Origin: Polynucleobacter sp. MWH-Aus1W21
GTDB taxonomy: Bacteria > Pseudomonadota > Gammaproteobacteria > Burkholderiales > Burkholderiaceae
DNA length: 64,000 nt
Reading direction: 5' to 3'
Assembly: GCF_018687275.1 (NCBI RefSeq)
Contig: NZ_CP061287.1
Location: 806,001-870,000, forward strand
The notes under the pieces are model-generated. The model worked only from the letters and a program-made list of their open reading frames with translations. It was not told the origin of the DNA and ran no database searches. Below are positions 24,867 to 34,224 of the stretch, one piece after another. How positions within the stretch are numbered: the first letter of the stretch is position 1; each line of letters starts with the position of its first letter. A program made the position numbers and the translations under genes.

Positions 24867-25211
24867 ATGAGTCTTCCTATTTCTTGCCATACCGACCAGT
24901 TCGGTACTCTTGGCCAAATTGAGCCAGGTCACTTAGCCGAGATCGCGGCCCAGGGCTACAAAAGTGTCATTAATAATCGTCCAGATGGTGAGGGCGGTCC
25001 GGATCAACCTACCAATGCATCTATTCAGGCGGAAGCAGAAAAGCTGGGCTTGAACTATGTTTACTTACCAGTAGTACCAGGCGCATTTACTCAAGCTCAA
25101 GTACAAGAAATGGCGCGCCTCTTAAAAACTTTGCCTGGACCCGTTTTAGCGTTTTGTCGCTCTGGCGCACGCTCTACTAATTTGTACCAACTTGCTTTAC
25201 AACTTGGTTAA
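24867..25211 (+). CDS. DUF442/TIGR01244-type sulfurtransferase (BLH N-domain-like)
   Basis: 114 residues from ATG 24867 (RBS GTAGAGGG; the TTG at 24849 is upstream of it). Phosphatase-like fold with the loop FCRSGARST; the C-x4-R spacing is rhodanese-like, not the C-x5-R of phosphatases. In BigR operons this domain is fused to a persulfide dioxygenase-like hydrolase (BLH); here it stands alone. Probably transfers sulfur in the cytoplasm after YeeE/YedE import. Confidence 0.87.
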   Translation: MSLPISCHTDQFGTLGQIEPGHLAEIAAQGYKSVINNRPDGEGGPDQPTNASIQAEAEKLGLNYVYLPVVPGAFTQAQVQEMARLLKTLPGPVLAFCRSGARSTNLYQLALQLG

Positions 25212-25232
25212 TCTAAAGAGCACTCGGAAACC

Positions 25233-25652
25233 ATGCGTATTACCATTCCCGAAGAACGAAAGCTTGTTCATGAAATGATCATGCCGATTCGTTGGGGTGA
25301 TATGGACGCCTATGGGCATGTAAACAATACTGTTTACTTTAGATATATGGAGCAAGCGCGCTGTGAGTGGATCACTGCCATGGGTTACGAAGTTGCTCCC
25401 GGCCGTGAATCCATGTTGATGCTCAATGGCTTCTGTAATTTTTATCAACAACTCTCGTTCCCGGGTGAGTTGATATTAAAGACCTCTATAGGTGCCATTG
25501 GCAGAACCAGTTTGGATGTCTATACCAGCATGGCCTTAACTACCTCGCCTGAAGTAGAGGCGGCTATTGGCGGCGCCACCATGGTTTGGGTAGATCTCAC
25601 CACTAATAAATCTGCGCCTTGGCCTGAGCATATTTTGCAAAAGTTGCGCTAG
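25233..25652 (+). CDS. Acyl-CoA thioesterase, 4-hydroxybenzoyl-CoA thioesterase type
   Basis: 139-residue hotdog-fold protein. The segment RWGDMDAYGHVNNTVYFRYMEQAR is the classic YbgC/4HBT active-site region with the catalytic aspartate. Hydrolyses a short or aromatic acyl-CoA in the cytoplasm; the substrate cannot be read from sequence. Ends 6 bases before mnmH. Confidence 0.9.
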   Translation: MRITIPEERKLVHEMIMPIRWGDMDAYGHVNNTVYFRYMEQARCEWITAMGYEVAPGRESMLMLNGFCNFYQQLSFPGELILKTSIGAIGRTSLDVYTSMALTTSPEVEAAIGGATMVWVDLTTNKSAPWPEHILQKLR

Positions 25653-25658
25653 TCTATC

Positions 25659-26732
25659 GTGCAACCCAGCAATCCACACATCTTAAGAGTTGATCAATTT
25701 TTATCTGAGCTAGATCAGTTTGATCTCGTGATTGATGTGAGATCTCCAGCTGAGTTTGCTTTAGATCATATTCCTGGCGCAGTTAATTACCCCGTTCTTG
25801 ATAATGAAGAGCGCGCAAAAATAGGAACGCTTTATAAACAAGAGTCTCCATTTGCAGCCAAAAAACTGGGCGCAGCCTTGGTATCAAAAAACATTGCCGC
25901 TCATCTTGAAAAGCACTTCCTAGAATTACCCCGTGAGTGGCGTCCCTTAATTTATTGCTGGCGTGGTGGTGAGCGCAGCGGCGCCTTTACTCACATTCTC
26001 AATCGGATTGGTTGGAAAGCTAAGCAGCTAGAAGGCGGCTACCAAGGCTTTCGTCGAACGGTGATTGATGGTCTAGACCAGGCGGCTGGTCAATTTTCAT
26101 TTCAGGTCATTTGTGGAATGACGGGCAGCGGCAAGACTAGAGTGCTTCAGGAGATTGGCGCTCTAGGTGCTCAGATACTCGATCTAGAGGGTTTGGCTGT
26201 TCATCGGGGTTCGGTGCTTGGTAATGAACCCAATGAGGACCAGCCATCGCAAAAAGGCTTTGAGACCGCTTTGTGGAACGCATTGCGCTCACTTGATCCT
26301 TCTAAAACCGTGTATGTGGAGTCCGAGAGCAAGAAGGTTGGTGGTCTACACGTTCCCGATGCCTTAATGGAAAAGATTCGCAACGGTACCTGTATCGAAT
26401 TGCGTTCAAGCACACAGACTCGAGTTTCTTGGTTGATTCGTGAGTACCATCACTTCTTAACTGATACCGATAATTTCAAGCGTAAGTTAGCGTTACTAAC
26501 GGCTCATTATGGAAAAGTACAGATTGCCAAATGGAATGATGCAATTGATGCCGGTAGTTTTCCGGAGCTCGTTGAAGAGTTGCTAGTAAAGCATTACGAC
26601 CCATCCTACCAATCATCTATTGTCCGCAACTTTCCTCAATACAGAATCGAGAATTTTGTACAGCTAGATGATGATAGTGATGAGGCCTTTGCCAGAGCAG
26701 CAAAGGCCATCGTCAGTAAGCTAGGTGCCTAA
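25659..26732 (+). CDS. mnmH: tRNA 2-selenouridine synthase
   Basis: 357 residues: N-terminal rhodanese domain (1-135) with Cys100 in IYCWRGGERSG, then a P-loop domain with GMTGSGKT (153-160). Replaces sulfur by selenium (through a geranylated intermediate) at the wobble uridine of tRNAs for Lys, Glu and Gln. GTG start. It needs selenophosphate from SelD, which is not in this window. Converges on gcdH with a 4-base overlap at the 3' ends. Confidence 0.95.
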   Translation: MQPSNPHILRVDQFLSELDQFDLVIDVRSPAEFALDHIPGAVNYPVLDNEERAKIGTLYKQESPFAAKKLGAALVSKNIAAHLEKHFLELPREWRPLIYCWRGGERSGAFTHILNRIGWKAKQLEGGYQGFRRTVIDGLDQAAGQFSFQVICGMTGSGKTRVLQEIGALGAQILDLEGLAVHRGSVLGNEPNEDQPSQKGFETALWNALRSLDPSKTVYVESESKKVGGLHVPDALMEKIRNGTCIELRSSTQTRVSWLIREYHHFLTDTDNFKRKLALLTAHYGKVQIAKWNDAIDAGSFPELVEELLVKHYDPSYQSSIVRNFPQYRIENFVQLDDDSDEAFARAAKAIVSKLGA

Positions 26733-27907
26733 CTAAAAGCCTGAATGCCTGTTTGCGCACGGCCCAGAATGAGGGCGTGAATATCGTGAGTACCTTCGTA
26801 GGTGTTAACGACTTCCAAGTTCAGCATGTGACGCACAACGCCATACTCATCTGAAATACCGTTACCACCATGCATATCGCGTGCCATGCGCGCAATATCT
26901 AAAGACTTGCCGCAAGAGTTGCGTTTCATGATGGAAGTGATTTCTGGAGCAGCGATACCTTCATCTTTCATGCGACCCAAGCGCAAGCAACCTTGGAGGC
27001 CAAGAGTAATTTCAGTTTGCATGTCTGCCAATTTCTTTTGAATCAATTGATTGGCAGCCAGAGGCTTGCCGAATTGCTTGCGATCCATGGTGTATTGGCG
27101 AGCGGCATGCCAGCACCACTCAGCTGCGCCAAGGGCTCCCCAGGCGATGCCATAACGTGCTGAGTTTAAGCAGGTGAAGGGGCCTTTGAGACCTTCAATT
27201 TCCGGGAATTCATTTTCAGCTGGTACGAACACTTCGTCCATCACGATTTCACCAGTGATTGAGGCGCGTAGACCCATCTTGCCGCTAATCTTTGGTGCAC
27301 TTAAGCCCTTCATGCCTTTTTCAAGAATGTAGCCACGAATGATGCCTTCATCATTCTTTGCCCAGACTACAAACACATCGGCGATCGGTGAGTTGGAGAT
27401 CCACATCTTGGAGCCAGTTAAAGAAAATCCACCAGGAACTTTTTTGGCTCGAGTAATCATGCCGCCAGCATCAGAGCCATAGTTAGGTTCTGTTAATCCA
27501 AAGCAGCCAATCCATTCGCCGCTTGCTAATTTTGGAAGGTATTTTTGCTTCTGCGCTTCGCTACCAAATTCATTAATCGGAACCATCACTAAAGATGACT
27601 GAACACTCATCATGGAGCGATAACCAGAATCTACACGTTCGATTTCACGGGCTATTAAACCGTAGGAGACATAGTTCAGATTCGCTCCGCCATATTGCTC
27701 AGGAATGGTGATTCCTAAAAGACCAAGCTCACCCATTTCGCGGAAGATAGCAGGATCAGTGGTTTCATTACGATAGGCATCATGAATGCGCGGCATTAAA
27801 CGGCCTTGAGCATATTCAGCGGCAGCATCGCGAACCATACGCTCTTCTTCAGTCAGCTGGGTATCAAGAAGTAGGGGGTCTGCCCAGTTAAAACTTACTT
27901 TACTCAT
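26729..27907 (-). CDS. gcdH: Glutaryl-CoA dehydrogenase
   Basis: 392-residue acyl-CoA dehydrogenase that oxidatively decarboxylates glutaryl-CoA to crotonyl-CoA in lysine/tryptophan breakdown. Family signatures GCFGLTEPNYGSDAGGM and the C-terminal VVNTYEGTHDIHALILGRAQTGIQAF, where the Glu of YEGT is the catalytic base, are typical of GcdH. FAD-bound; passes electrons to ETF and then ETF-QO (gene at 32397). Confidence 0.93.
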   Translation of the reverse strand: MSKVSFNWADPLLLDTQLTEEERMVRDAAAEYAQGRLMPRIHDAYRNETTDPAIFREMGELGLLGITIPEQYGGANLNYVSYGLIAREIERVDSGYRSMMSVQSSLVMVPINEFGSEAQKQKYLPKLASGEWIGCFGLTEPNYGSDAGGMITRAKKVPGGFSLTGSKMWISNSPIADVFVVWAKNDEGIIRGYILEKGMKGLSAPKISGKMGLRASITGEIVMDEVFVPAENEFPEIEGLKGPFTCLNSARYGIAWGALGAAEWCWHAARQYTMDRKQFGKPLAANQLIQKKLADMQTEITLGLQGCLRLGRMKDEGIAAPEITSIMKRNSCGKSLDIARMARDMHGGNGISDEYGVVRHMLNLEVVNTYEGTHDIHALILGRAQTGIQAFS

Positions 27908-28012
27908 TGCCTTGTCATCCTCTAAGCGGTTTTATTGTTACTTTTGGCCTGCGCCCTGCGAATTTTCAGGAATGCAGATATTCTTATTTCTATTATCCAT
28001 TTTTCTGGGCTT

Positions 28013-28723
28013 ATGGACTCGCTAAGACGCCACCATCGCTATTACGACCTCATTCTGGCTGCCTTTGTGGTCGTTTTGTTGTGCTCAAATTTTATTGGCG
28101 CTGGTAAGGCGGCAGTGGTTGACCTTCCATATTTTGGGGGCGTGCCTTTTGGTGCGGGGATTCTATTTTTCCCGATTGCCTATTTCTTTGGCGACATTCT
28201 GACGGAAGTCTATGGGTACGCTTACGATCGCAGGGCTGTTTGGGCCGGCTTTGCAGCTCTCGCATTTGCCGCGATCATGGCGCAGATTGTGATTGCCTTG
28301 CCAGTTGCTCCAGGCGACTATATGGCCAATTACCAACATGGACTGGAAACGGTATTTGGAAATTCTTGGCGTATTGCATTGGCTTCTATGTTTTCTTTTT
28401 GGTGCGGTAGTCTGGTCAACAGTTATGTCTTAGCAAAAATGAAGGTTTGGACCCAAGGCCGTTTTCTATGGATGCGCACTATCGGCTCGACAGCAGTAGG
28501 TGAGATGGTCGATTCCTCCTTTTTCTATATGTTGGCGTTTTATGGTATCTGGCCAACCCATGAAATCATTCAGGTGGCCTTGGCGCAGTACGTCCTAAAA
28601 ACCTCCTGGGAAATCCTAGCTACCCCCATGACCTATTGGGTTGTGAACTTCCTCAAGCGCAAGGAAAACGAGGATTTCTACGATATTCATACGAATTTCA
28701 CCCCATTTAGGGTCAAAGTCTAA
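28013..28723 (+). CDS. yhhQ: Queuosine precursor transporter
   Basis: 236 residues from ATG 28013; the frame is open from TTG 27935 but the extra 26 residues do not belong to the family. Six membrane segments. VVLLCSNFIGAGKAAV, FPIAYFFGDILTEVYGY and WMRTIGSTAVGEMVDSSFF are hallmarks of the YhhQ/DUF165 family, which imports preQ0/preQ1 for tRNA queuosine. Divergent from gcdH. Confidence 0.93.
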   Translation: MDSLRRHHRYYDLILAAFVVVLLCSNFIGAGKAAVVDLPYFGGVPFGAGILFFPIAYFFGDILTEVYGYAYDRRAVWAGFAALAFAAIMAQIVIALPVAPGDYMANYQHGLETVFGNSWRIALASMFSFWCGSLVNSYVLAKMKVWTQGRFLWMRTIGSTAVGEMVDSSFFYMLAFYGIWPTHEIIQVALAQYVLKTSWEILATPMTYWVVNFLKRKENEDFYDIHTNFTPFRVKV

Positions 28724-28760
28724 GCAAGACCACGGCTTCCTGCCAACAAAGACGTCTAAG

Positions 28761-28780
28761 CCGTTAAAATAACGGTCTTT
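28761..28780 (+). terminator. Possible weak terminator after yhhQ
   Basis: Stem CCGTTA/TAACGG with a 3-base loop followed by TCTTTG. A second small hairpin (CCCC/GGGG) follows at about 28782-28792. Confidence 0.35.
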
Positions 28781-28826
28781 GCCCCTCCGGGGTAACTATT
28801 GAATTTCAGAAAGCTAGAAAAAATCC

Positions 28827-30434
28827 GTGCTGTCAGCATCTAATATCACCATGCAGTTTGGGGCAAAGCCTCTGTTTGAAAACATTTCCGTGAAGTTTGG
28901 CGGTGGTAATCGTTACGGCCTTATTGGCGCGAATGGTTGCGGCAAGTCAACTTTTATGAAAATTTTAGGTGGCGAGCTTGAGCCAACTAGCGGTAACGTG
29001 AGCTTAGATCCCGGTATTCGTTTGGGTAAATTGCGTCAAGATCAATTTGCATATGAAGATGTGCGCGTTCTTGATGTAGTGATGATGGGTCACGAAGAGA
29101 TGTGGAAGGCTGCTGCAGAACGCGACGCGATCTATGCTAATCCTGATGCTACTGATGAAGATTACATGAAGGCTGCTGAGCTTGAAGGTAAGTACGCTGA
29201 GTACGGTGGATATACTGCTGAAGCAAAGGCAGGCGAGTTGTTGTTAGGAATTGGTATTCCTATTGAGCAACACAACGGCCCAATGAGCAATGTTGCGCCA
29301 GGTTGGAAATTGCGTGTATTGCTAGCGCAAGCATTGTTCTCTGATCCAGACGTTCTTTTGCTTGATGAGCCAACCAATAACTTGGATATTCACTCCATTC
29401 ATTGGCTTGAGGACATCCTCAATCAAATTAAGAGCACCATCGTCATCATTTCCCATGATCGTCACTTCCTCAATGAAGTCTGCACGCACATGGCCGACAT
29501 GGACTATGGAACGCTCAAGGTCTACCCAGGAAACTACGACTCCTACATGCTGGCATCTGTACAGGCACGTACACAACAACTGAGCAATAACGTTAAAGCC
29601 AAAGAAAAAATCGCTGAATTGGCAGCTTTCGTAGCGCGCTTCTCAGCAAACGCATCTAAAGCACGCCAAGCGACTTCACGTCAGAGACAGTTAGAGAAAA
29701 TCGAGATTGTTGAAGTAAAACCATCTTCACGTCAAAACCCATTTATTCGTTTTGATACTGAGAAGAAGTTGCATAACATGGCGGTAGAGTGCAATGCGCT
29801 AACTAAGGCTTATGATCGCGTTATCTTCAAGAACTTCAAATTAGGTGTTCGTGCTGGCGAGAAGATTGCCATCATTGGACAAAACGGCGCAGGTAAGACG
29901 ACACTACTCAAGACTATTCTAAGCAAGCGCTTTGAAGGTATTGCTGCTGATAGCGGTGATGTGAAGTGGGCTGAGAACGCTAACGTTGGTGTGATGCCTC
30001 AAGACAATACTGAGATGTTCGCAAAAGATGAATTACTCATGGATTGGATGAATTGGTGGCGCAATACTGGTGACGATGATCAAGTGATTCGTGGCACATT
30101 AGGCCGCCTCTTGTTCTCTGGTGACGATATTGGCAAGTCCGTTAAGGTGCTCTCTGGTGGTGAAAAGGGCAGAATGATTTGGGGTAAATTGATGCTCCAA
30201 AAATATAACGTGCTAGCAATGGATGAACCTACGAACCATATGGATATGGAATCCATTGAGAGCTTGCAAATTGCACTTGAGAAATTTGACGGTACTTTGA
30301 TATTTGTTTCTCACGACCGTGAGTTTGTATCTGCTTTGGCTAATCGCATCTTAGAAGTGAAGATGGATGGCACTGTAGTGGATTACTCCGGAACTTACGA
30401 AGAGTATTTGCGTAGCCAAGCATTAGCTGGCTAA
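28827..30434 (+). CDS. ABC-F ATPase (YbiT-type translation factor)
   Basis: 535 residues with two ABC domains joined by a linker. First Walker A GANGCGKST (about 33-41) and Walker B LLLDEPTNNLD; second Walker A GQNGAGKTT, signature LSGGEKGR and AMDEPTNHMD. The first signature is degenerate (MSNVAPGWKLR), as usual in YbiT. No membrane segments. ABC-F proteins bind the ribosomal E site and relieve stalls. GTG start. A good terminator follows. Confidence 0.93.
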   Translation: MLSASNITMQFGAKPLFENISVKFGGGNRYGLIGANGCGKSTFMKILGGELEPTSGNVSLDPGIRLGKLRQDQFAYEDVRVLDVVMMGHEEMWKAAAERDAIYANPDATDEDYMKAAELEGKYAEYGGYTAEAKAGELLLGIGIPIEQHNGPMSNVAPGWKLRVLLAQALFSDPDVLLLDEPTNNLDIHSIHWLEDILNQIKSTIVIISHDRHFLNEVCTHMADMDYGTLKVYPGNYDSYMLASVQARTQQLSNNVKAKEKIAELAAFVARFSANASKARQATSRQRQLEKIEIVEVKPSSRQNPFIRFDTEKKLHNMAVECNALTKAYDRVIFKNFKLGVRAGEKIAIIGQNGAGKTTLLKTILSKRFEGIAADSGDVKWAENANVGVMPQDNTEMFAKDELLMDWMNWWRNTGDDDQVIRGTLGRLLFSGDDIGKSVKVLSGGEKGRMIWGKLMLQKYNVLAMDEPTNHMDMESIESLQIALEKFDGTLIFVSHDREFVSALANRILEVKMDGTVVDYSGTYEEYLRSQALAG

Positions 30435-30476
30435 TTTAAGTTCAACAGTAAACCTGTTGGTAAAAGTAAGTCACTG

Positions 30477-30503
30477 AATAAGCCCCTAAGCGGGCTTATT
30501 TTC
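30477..30503 (+). terminator. Rho-independent terminator after ABC-F gene
   Basis: Stem AATAAGCCC/GGGCTTATT with a 6-base loop and TTC. The stem runs into the stop codon of the convergent DUF1289 gene, so the two transcripts overlap slightly. Confidence 0.8.
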
Positions 30504-30755
30504 TTTTGCTTGTCGTTGAAAGCGGGTCGCAGTACCTTCTGCTCGGATGCGCTTCCACACCGAATCTTTTTCTTCCTGAGAAAAGAACACCCAATTACTT
30601 ACTTCTCCGAGAGTGCGACCGCATCCTTGGCAGATTTCATCGTAAAGAGTGGTGCACACACCAATGCAAGGGGAGTCGGACTCATTATCCCCAGTCGATA
30701 GGGAATGAGAGCCATCTTGCGAGGCTGATTTGGTGTCGTTGCTTCCAGAATTCAT
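30486..30755 (-). CDS. DUF1289 family small cysteine-rich protein
   Basis: 89 residues. SPCIGVCTTLYDEICQGCGRTLGEVSNWVFFSQEEKDSVWKRI is a standard DUF1289 domain (about 28-72), with four cysteines (C-x3-C, C-x2-C) that could bind Fe-S or zinc. The N-terminal 25 residues are Ser/Asp-rich and variable. Its ATG overlaps the stop of the upstream GNAT-like gene (30752-30755). Function of the family is unknown. Confidence 0.88.
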   Translation of the reverse strand: MNSGSNDTKSASQDGSHSLSTGDNESDSPCIGVCTTLYDEICQGCGRTLGEVSNWVFFSQEEKDSVWKRIRAEGTATRFQRQAKENKPA

Positions 30756-31924
30756 GGCTGTACTTTAGACGATTTCAATGGACTGTGCTCGGCAAGCTCA
30801 TCGACATAAGCCCCAATCCCTTGATGCTCACGATCTAAGAAGTGCTGCACTGCTTTAGCAAAGCGGGGATCGGCAATGAAATGGGCTGATTGAATCGTGG
30901 TGGGTAAGAAGCCGCGCGCCATCTTGTGTTCACCTTGTGCGCCACCTTCAAAGGTCTGTATCTTATTGGAAATACAGTATTCAATGGCTTGGTAATAGGC
31001 AGTTTCAAAGTGCAGGCAGGGAATATGTTCTACCGCACCCCAATATCTGCCATAAGCCTTTGAGGTTTGGGGGTCTACTACTAGTAATGATGCGGCAATA
31101 GGATTACCAGCACGTTCAGCAATGATTAAATGAAGATTCTCTGGCATTCGTTGTGCCCATAACTTAAAGAATACCTCGCTGAGGTAAGGGCTAGAGCCAT
31201 GCTCTAGGTAGGTATTTTCATAACAGCGATAAAAGAATTCCCAGTCCGCATCTGTCGATGTACTGCCAGGCACATGTCTAAAGTTAATTGACTCTCTGGC
31301 TACTTGCTCGCGCTCACGACGTATATTTTTACGTCGTTTCATTGTTAGCGCAGATAAGAAATGCTCGAAATTCTCAAAGCCCTGGTTATGCCAATGAAAT
31401 TGCACTGAGTCGCGCAGCATGAAGCCTTGCTCCTGAAGACTCTTTACTTCTGAGGCATATGGAAATAAGACATGTGCTGATGACAGATTATTTTGTATAA
31501 CAACAGTTTTTAAGCCCTCAATTAATTGTTGCCTCACTAAGTCCGCATTCGCTCCATCTGCGCTCAAAATCCTTGAGCCTTGAACTGGCGTGAAAGGGAT
31601 TGCGCAGAGTGCTTTTGGAAAATACTGCATGCCTTGTTGCTCATAAGCCTGGGCCCATGACCAATCGAAGACAAACTCTCCATAGGAGTGCTGCTTTAGA
31701 TATAAAGGCATTGCGCCAATGGGTTGATCACCGTTTTTCAAGGCTAGGTGAGCAACTTGCCAACCTGTGTTGCCACCAACGCAACCAGTCTCTTCTAGCG
31801 CGCTGAGAAATTCATGGCGCAGAAAAGGTCCTGCATCAGAAGGGAGCAGGGCATTCCAGTCCTGGCAAGTGATATCGCTTAAGCGATCAAGTATTTCTAA
31901 TTGATATGAATCGGGCTGGGCCAC
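30752..31924 (-). CDS. GNAT/FemAB-like protein (DUF482, PF04339)
   Basis: 390 residues. Recognisable DUF482 features: the start ...DWNALLPSDAGPFLRHEFLSALEETGCVGGNTGW, then HWHNQGFENFEHFLSALTMKRRKNIRRERE and GRYWGAVEHIPCLHFETAYYQAIEYCI with the terminal FEGGAQGEHKMARGFLP. The fold is acyltransferase-like. Probable peptidyl or amino-acid transfer onto a cell component, but the substrate is not established. Two bases downstream of gloA; same operon as DUF1289. Confidence 0.88.
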   Translation of the reverse strand: MAQPDSYQLEILDRLSDITCQDWNALLPSDAGPFLRHEFLSALEETGCVGGNTGWQVAHLALKNGDQPIGAMPLYLKQHSYGEFVFDWSWAQAYEQQGMQYFPKALCAIPFTPVQGSRILSADGANADLVRQQLIEGLKTVVIQNNLSSAHVLFPYASEVKSLQEQGFMLRDSVQFHWHNQGFENFEHFLSALTMKRRKNIRREREQVARESINFRHVPGSTSTDADWEFFYRCYENTYLEHGSSPYLSEVFFKLWAQRMPENLHLIIAERAGNPIAASLLVVDPQTSKAYGRYWGAVEHIPCLHFETAYYQAIEYCISNKIQTFEGGAQGEHKMARGFLPTTIQSAHFIADPRFAKAVQHFLDREHQGIGAYVDELAEHSPLKSSKVQP

Positions 31925-31926
31925 GA

Positions 31927-32313
31927 TTAGCGCTGAATAAGCTCTATTTTGTAGCCATCTGGATCGGTCACAAACGCAATGATGGTATCGCCGCCAGCTA
32001 CGGGTCCAGCTTCACGAGTGACATTGCCGCCAGCCGCCTTAATCTTGGCGCATGCAGCATATGCATCAGGAACACCAATGGCGATATGACCATATGCTGC
32101 TCCCATCTCGTAGCTAGAAACTCCATGGTTATAGGTCAACTCAATCTCAGCTTGTCCATCGCCATTACCTTTGCCGTATCCCACAAAAGCCAGTGAATAT
32201 TTCTGCTCAGGACGCTCTGTCGTGCGGAGTAAATTCATACCCAATACTTTGGTGTAGAAATCAATCGAGCGATTCAAGTCGCCGACGCGAAGCATGGTGT
32301 GTAGGATCATCAT
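31927..32313 (-). CDS. gloA: Lactoylglutathione lyase (glyoxalase I)
   Basis: 128 residues. MILHTMLRVGDLNRSIDFYTKVLGM and the repeats HIAIGVPDAYAACAKIKAAGG and DPDGYKIELIQ show the Ni/Zn glyoxalase I fold with metal ligands His and Glu. Detoxifies methylglyoxal as its glutathione adduct. First gene of the gloA-GNAT-DUF1289 minus-strand operon. Confidence 0.95.
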   Translation of the reverse strand: MMILHTMLRVGDLNRSIDFYTKVLGMNLLRTTERPEQKYSLAFVGYGKGNGDGQAEIELTYNHGVSSYEMGAAYGHIAIGVPDAYAACAKIKAAGGNVTREAGPVAGGDTIIAFVTDPDGYKIELIQR

Positions 32314-32353
32314 GGGTTAAATATAACGCTATTTATTTAATCGTGTTGAGATG

Positions 32354-32380
32354 AAAAACCCCGGCATCTAACCGGGGTTT
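32354..32380 (-). terminator. Rho-independent terminator after ETF-QO gene
   Basis: Perfect stem AAACCCCGG/CCGGGGTTT with a 7-base loop; read on the minus strand it ends in TTTTTCA. It follows the ETF-QO stop by 17 bases. Confidence 0.88.
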
Positions 32381-32396
32381 GTTGTATTGAATATCT

Positions 32397-34067
32397 TTAC
32401 ATGGATGCGTAGTTTGGTCCGCCTCCACCTTCGGGCGTAACCCAGACGATATTTTGAGTTGGATCTTTGATATCGCAAGTCTTGCAATGTACGCAGTTTT
32501 GAGAATTGATTTGCAAGCGTGGCTTGCCGTCAGTTTCTACGTACTCATACACGCCAGCAGGGCAGTAGCGTTGCTCAGGGCCTGCATAGGTTTTGAGATT
32601 CACATCTACGGGCGCCGAATCATTTTTCAAAGTTAAGTGACTGGGTTGATTCTCTGCATGATTCGTATTGGAAATAAATACGGATGAGAGGCGATCAAAC
32701 GTAATCTTCCCATCTGGCTTCGGATAATCAATTGGCTTGTGTTGAGCAGCGGGCTCTAGGCATTCGTGGTCAGCATGTTTTAGATGGACAGTCCAAGGCA
32801 TATTGCCGCCCAATAACTTCTGTTCTAAACCAACCATGAGTGTGCCGAGATAGAGACCTTTTGACATCCATGGCTTGAAGTTACGCGCTTGATTGAGTTC
32901 TGTATGTAACCAACTATTTTGGAATGCAGTTGGGTAAGCAGATAAAACATCTTCAGAACGGTTTTCATTAATCGCTGCAACTGCCGCTTCTGCTGCAAGC
33001 ATGCCGGTCTTAATTGCGGCATGGCTTCCTTTGATGCGAGAGGCATTTAAATAACCAGCATCGCAACCAATCAGTGCGCCACCTGGGAATACGGTTTTAG
33101 GAAGACTATTTAAACCACCAGCAGTAAGTGCGCGTGCACCGTATGCAATGCGTTTGCCGCCTTCAAAAGTTTCGCGAATTTTTGGGTGCAACTTATAGCG
33201 TTGGAATTCTTCAAAAGGAGAAAGGTAAGGGTTCTTATATGAGAGGCCCACCACCAAGCCAACTGCAACCTTGTTATCACCTAGGTGATAAAGGAATGAG
33301 CCGCCATAGGTATCACTCTCCAATGGCCAGCCTGCTGTGTGGACAACCAGCCCAGGCTTGCTCTTGGAGGGCTCCACTTCCCATAGCTCCTTGATGCCAA
33401 TGCCGTAGCTTTGTGGATCGGCATCTTTATCTAATGCAAATTTGGAGATGAGCTGTTTGCCGAGATGGCCGCGTGAACCTTCAGCAAAGAGGGTGTACTT
33501 GCCACGCAATTCCATACCAAGTTGGAATTGATCTGTTGGGTTGCCTTCTTTATCCAAACCCATTGAGCCAGTAATCACTCCACAAACTGCACCTTGCTCG
33601 TTATAGAGAATTTCTGCTGCAGGAAAGCCGGGAAAGATTTCAACACCGAGATTTTCTGCTTGTTGACCAAGCCAGCGTGTCACGTTAGCTAGACTCACAA
33701 TATAGTTACCTTCATTCTTAAAGCAATGCGGCAACATCCAGTTAGGAACTTGATAGGAGTTGTCGCTCGTTAAGAACAGGAACTGATCTTGAGTGACTTC
33801 GGTTTCTAGTGGGGCACCCAGCTCTTTCCAATCTGGAAATAATTCGGTAAGTGCTTTTGGGTCCATGACGGCACCCGAAAGAATGTGAGCGCCGATTTCG
33901 GAACCTTTTTCCAGAACACAAACGCTAATTTCTTTGCCAGAAGCATTGGCCAGTTGCTTAGCTTTAATAGCGGCTGATAAGCCTGCAGGCCCGCCTCCAA
34001 CGATGACTAAGTCATAGTCCATGGAGTCTCTGGGACCAAATTGCTCTACCAGTTCAGCAGCATTCAT
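32397..34067 (-). CDS. Electron-transfer flavoprotein-ubiquinone oxidoreductase
   Basis: 556 residues. N-terminal FAD site DYDLVIVGGGPAGLSAAI (about 18-35) and a C-terminal ferredoxin-type [4Fe-4S] site NSQNCVHCKTCDIKDPTQNIVWVTPEGGGGPNY. Takes electrons from reduced ETF (fed by acyl-CoA dehydrogenases such as GcdH at 26729) to ubiquinone at the inner membrane. Complete length. Divergent from scoA across 157 bases, where an inverted repeat TAGGGCT/AGCCCTA (34094-34111) sits in its probable leader. Confidence 0.97.
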   Translation of the reverse strand: MNAAELVEQFGPRDSMDYDLVIVGGGPAGLSAAIKAKQLANASGKEISVCVLEKGSEIGAHILSGAVMDPKALTELFPDWKELGAPLETEVTQDQFLFLTSDNSYQVPNWMLPHCFKNEGNYIVSLANVTRWLGQQAENLGVEIFPGFPAAEILYNEQGAVCGVITGSMGLDKEGNPTDQFQLGMELRGKYTLFAEGSRGHLGKQLISKFALDKDADPQSYGIGIKELWEVEPSKSKPGLVVHTAGWPLESDTYGGSFLYHLGDNKVAVGLVVGLSYKNPYLSPFEEFQRYKLHPKIRETFEGGKRIAYGARALTAGGLNSLPKTVFPGGALIGCDAGYLNASRIKGSHAAIKTGMLAAEAAVAAINENRSEDVLSAYPTAFQNSWLHTELNQARNFKPWMSKGLYLGTLMVGLEQKLLGGNMPWTVHLKHADHECLEPAAQHKPIDYPKPDGKITFDRLSSVFISNTNHAENQPSHLTLKNDSAPVDVNLKTYAGPEQRYCPAGVYEYVETDGKPRLQINSQNCVHCKTCDIKDPTQNIVWVTPEGGGGPNYASM

Positions 34068-34224
34068 TCAATTTCTCCGAAATTTCTCAAAAATAGGGCT
34101 TTTCAGCCCTAATAGTTTAGTTCCAACTGTCAAAAACCAATTTAGTGCTAAGACCGCTCGGATCATGGGACTTGAGGCGTTATGATTACTTTTTTACCCT
34201 TTTTGGCAATATTAGGACAAAGTT

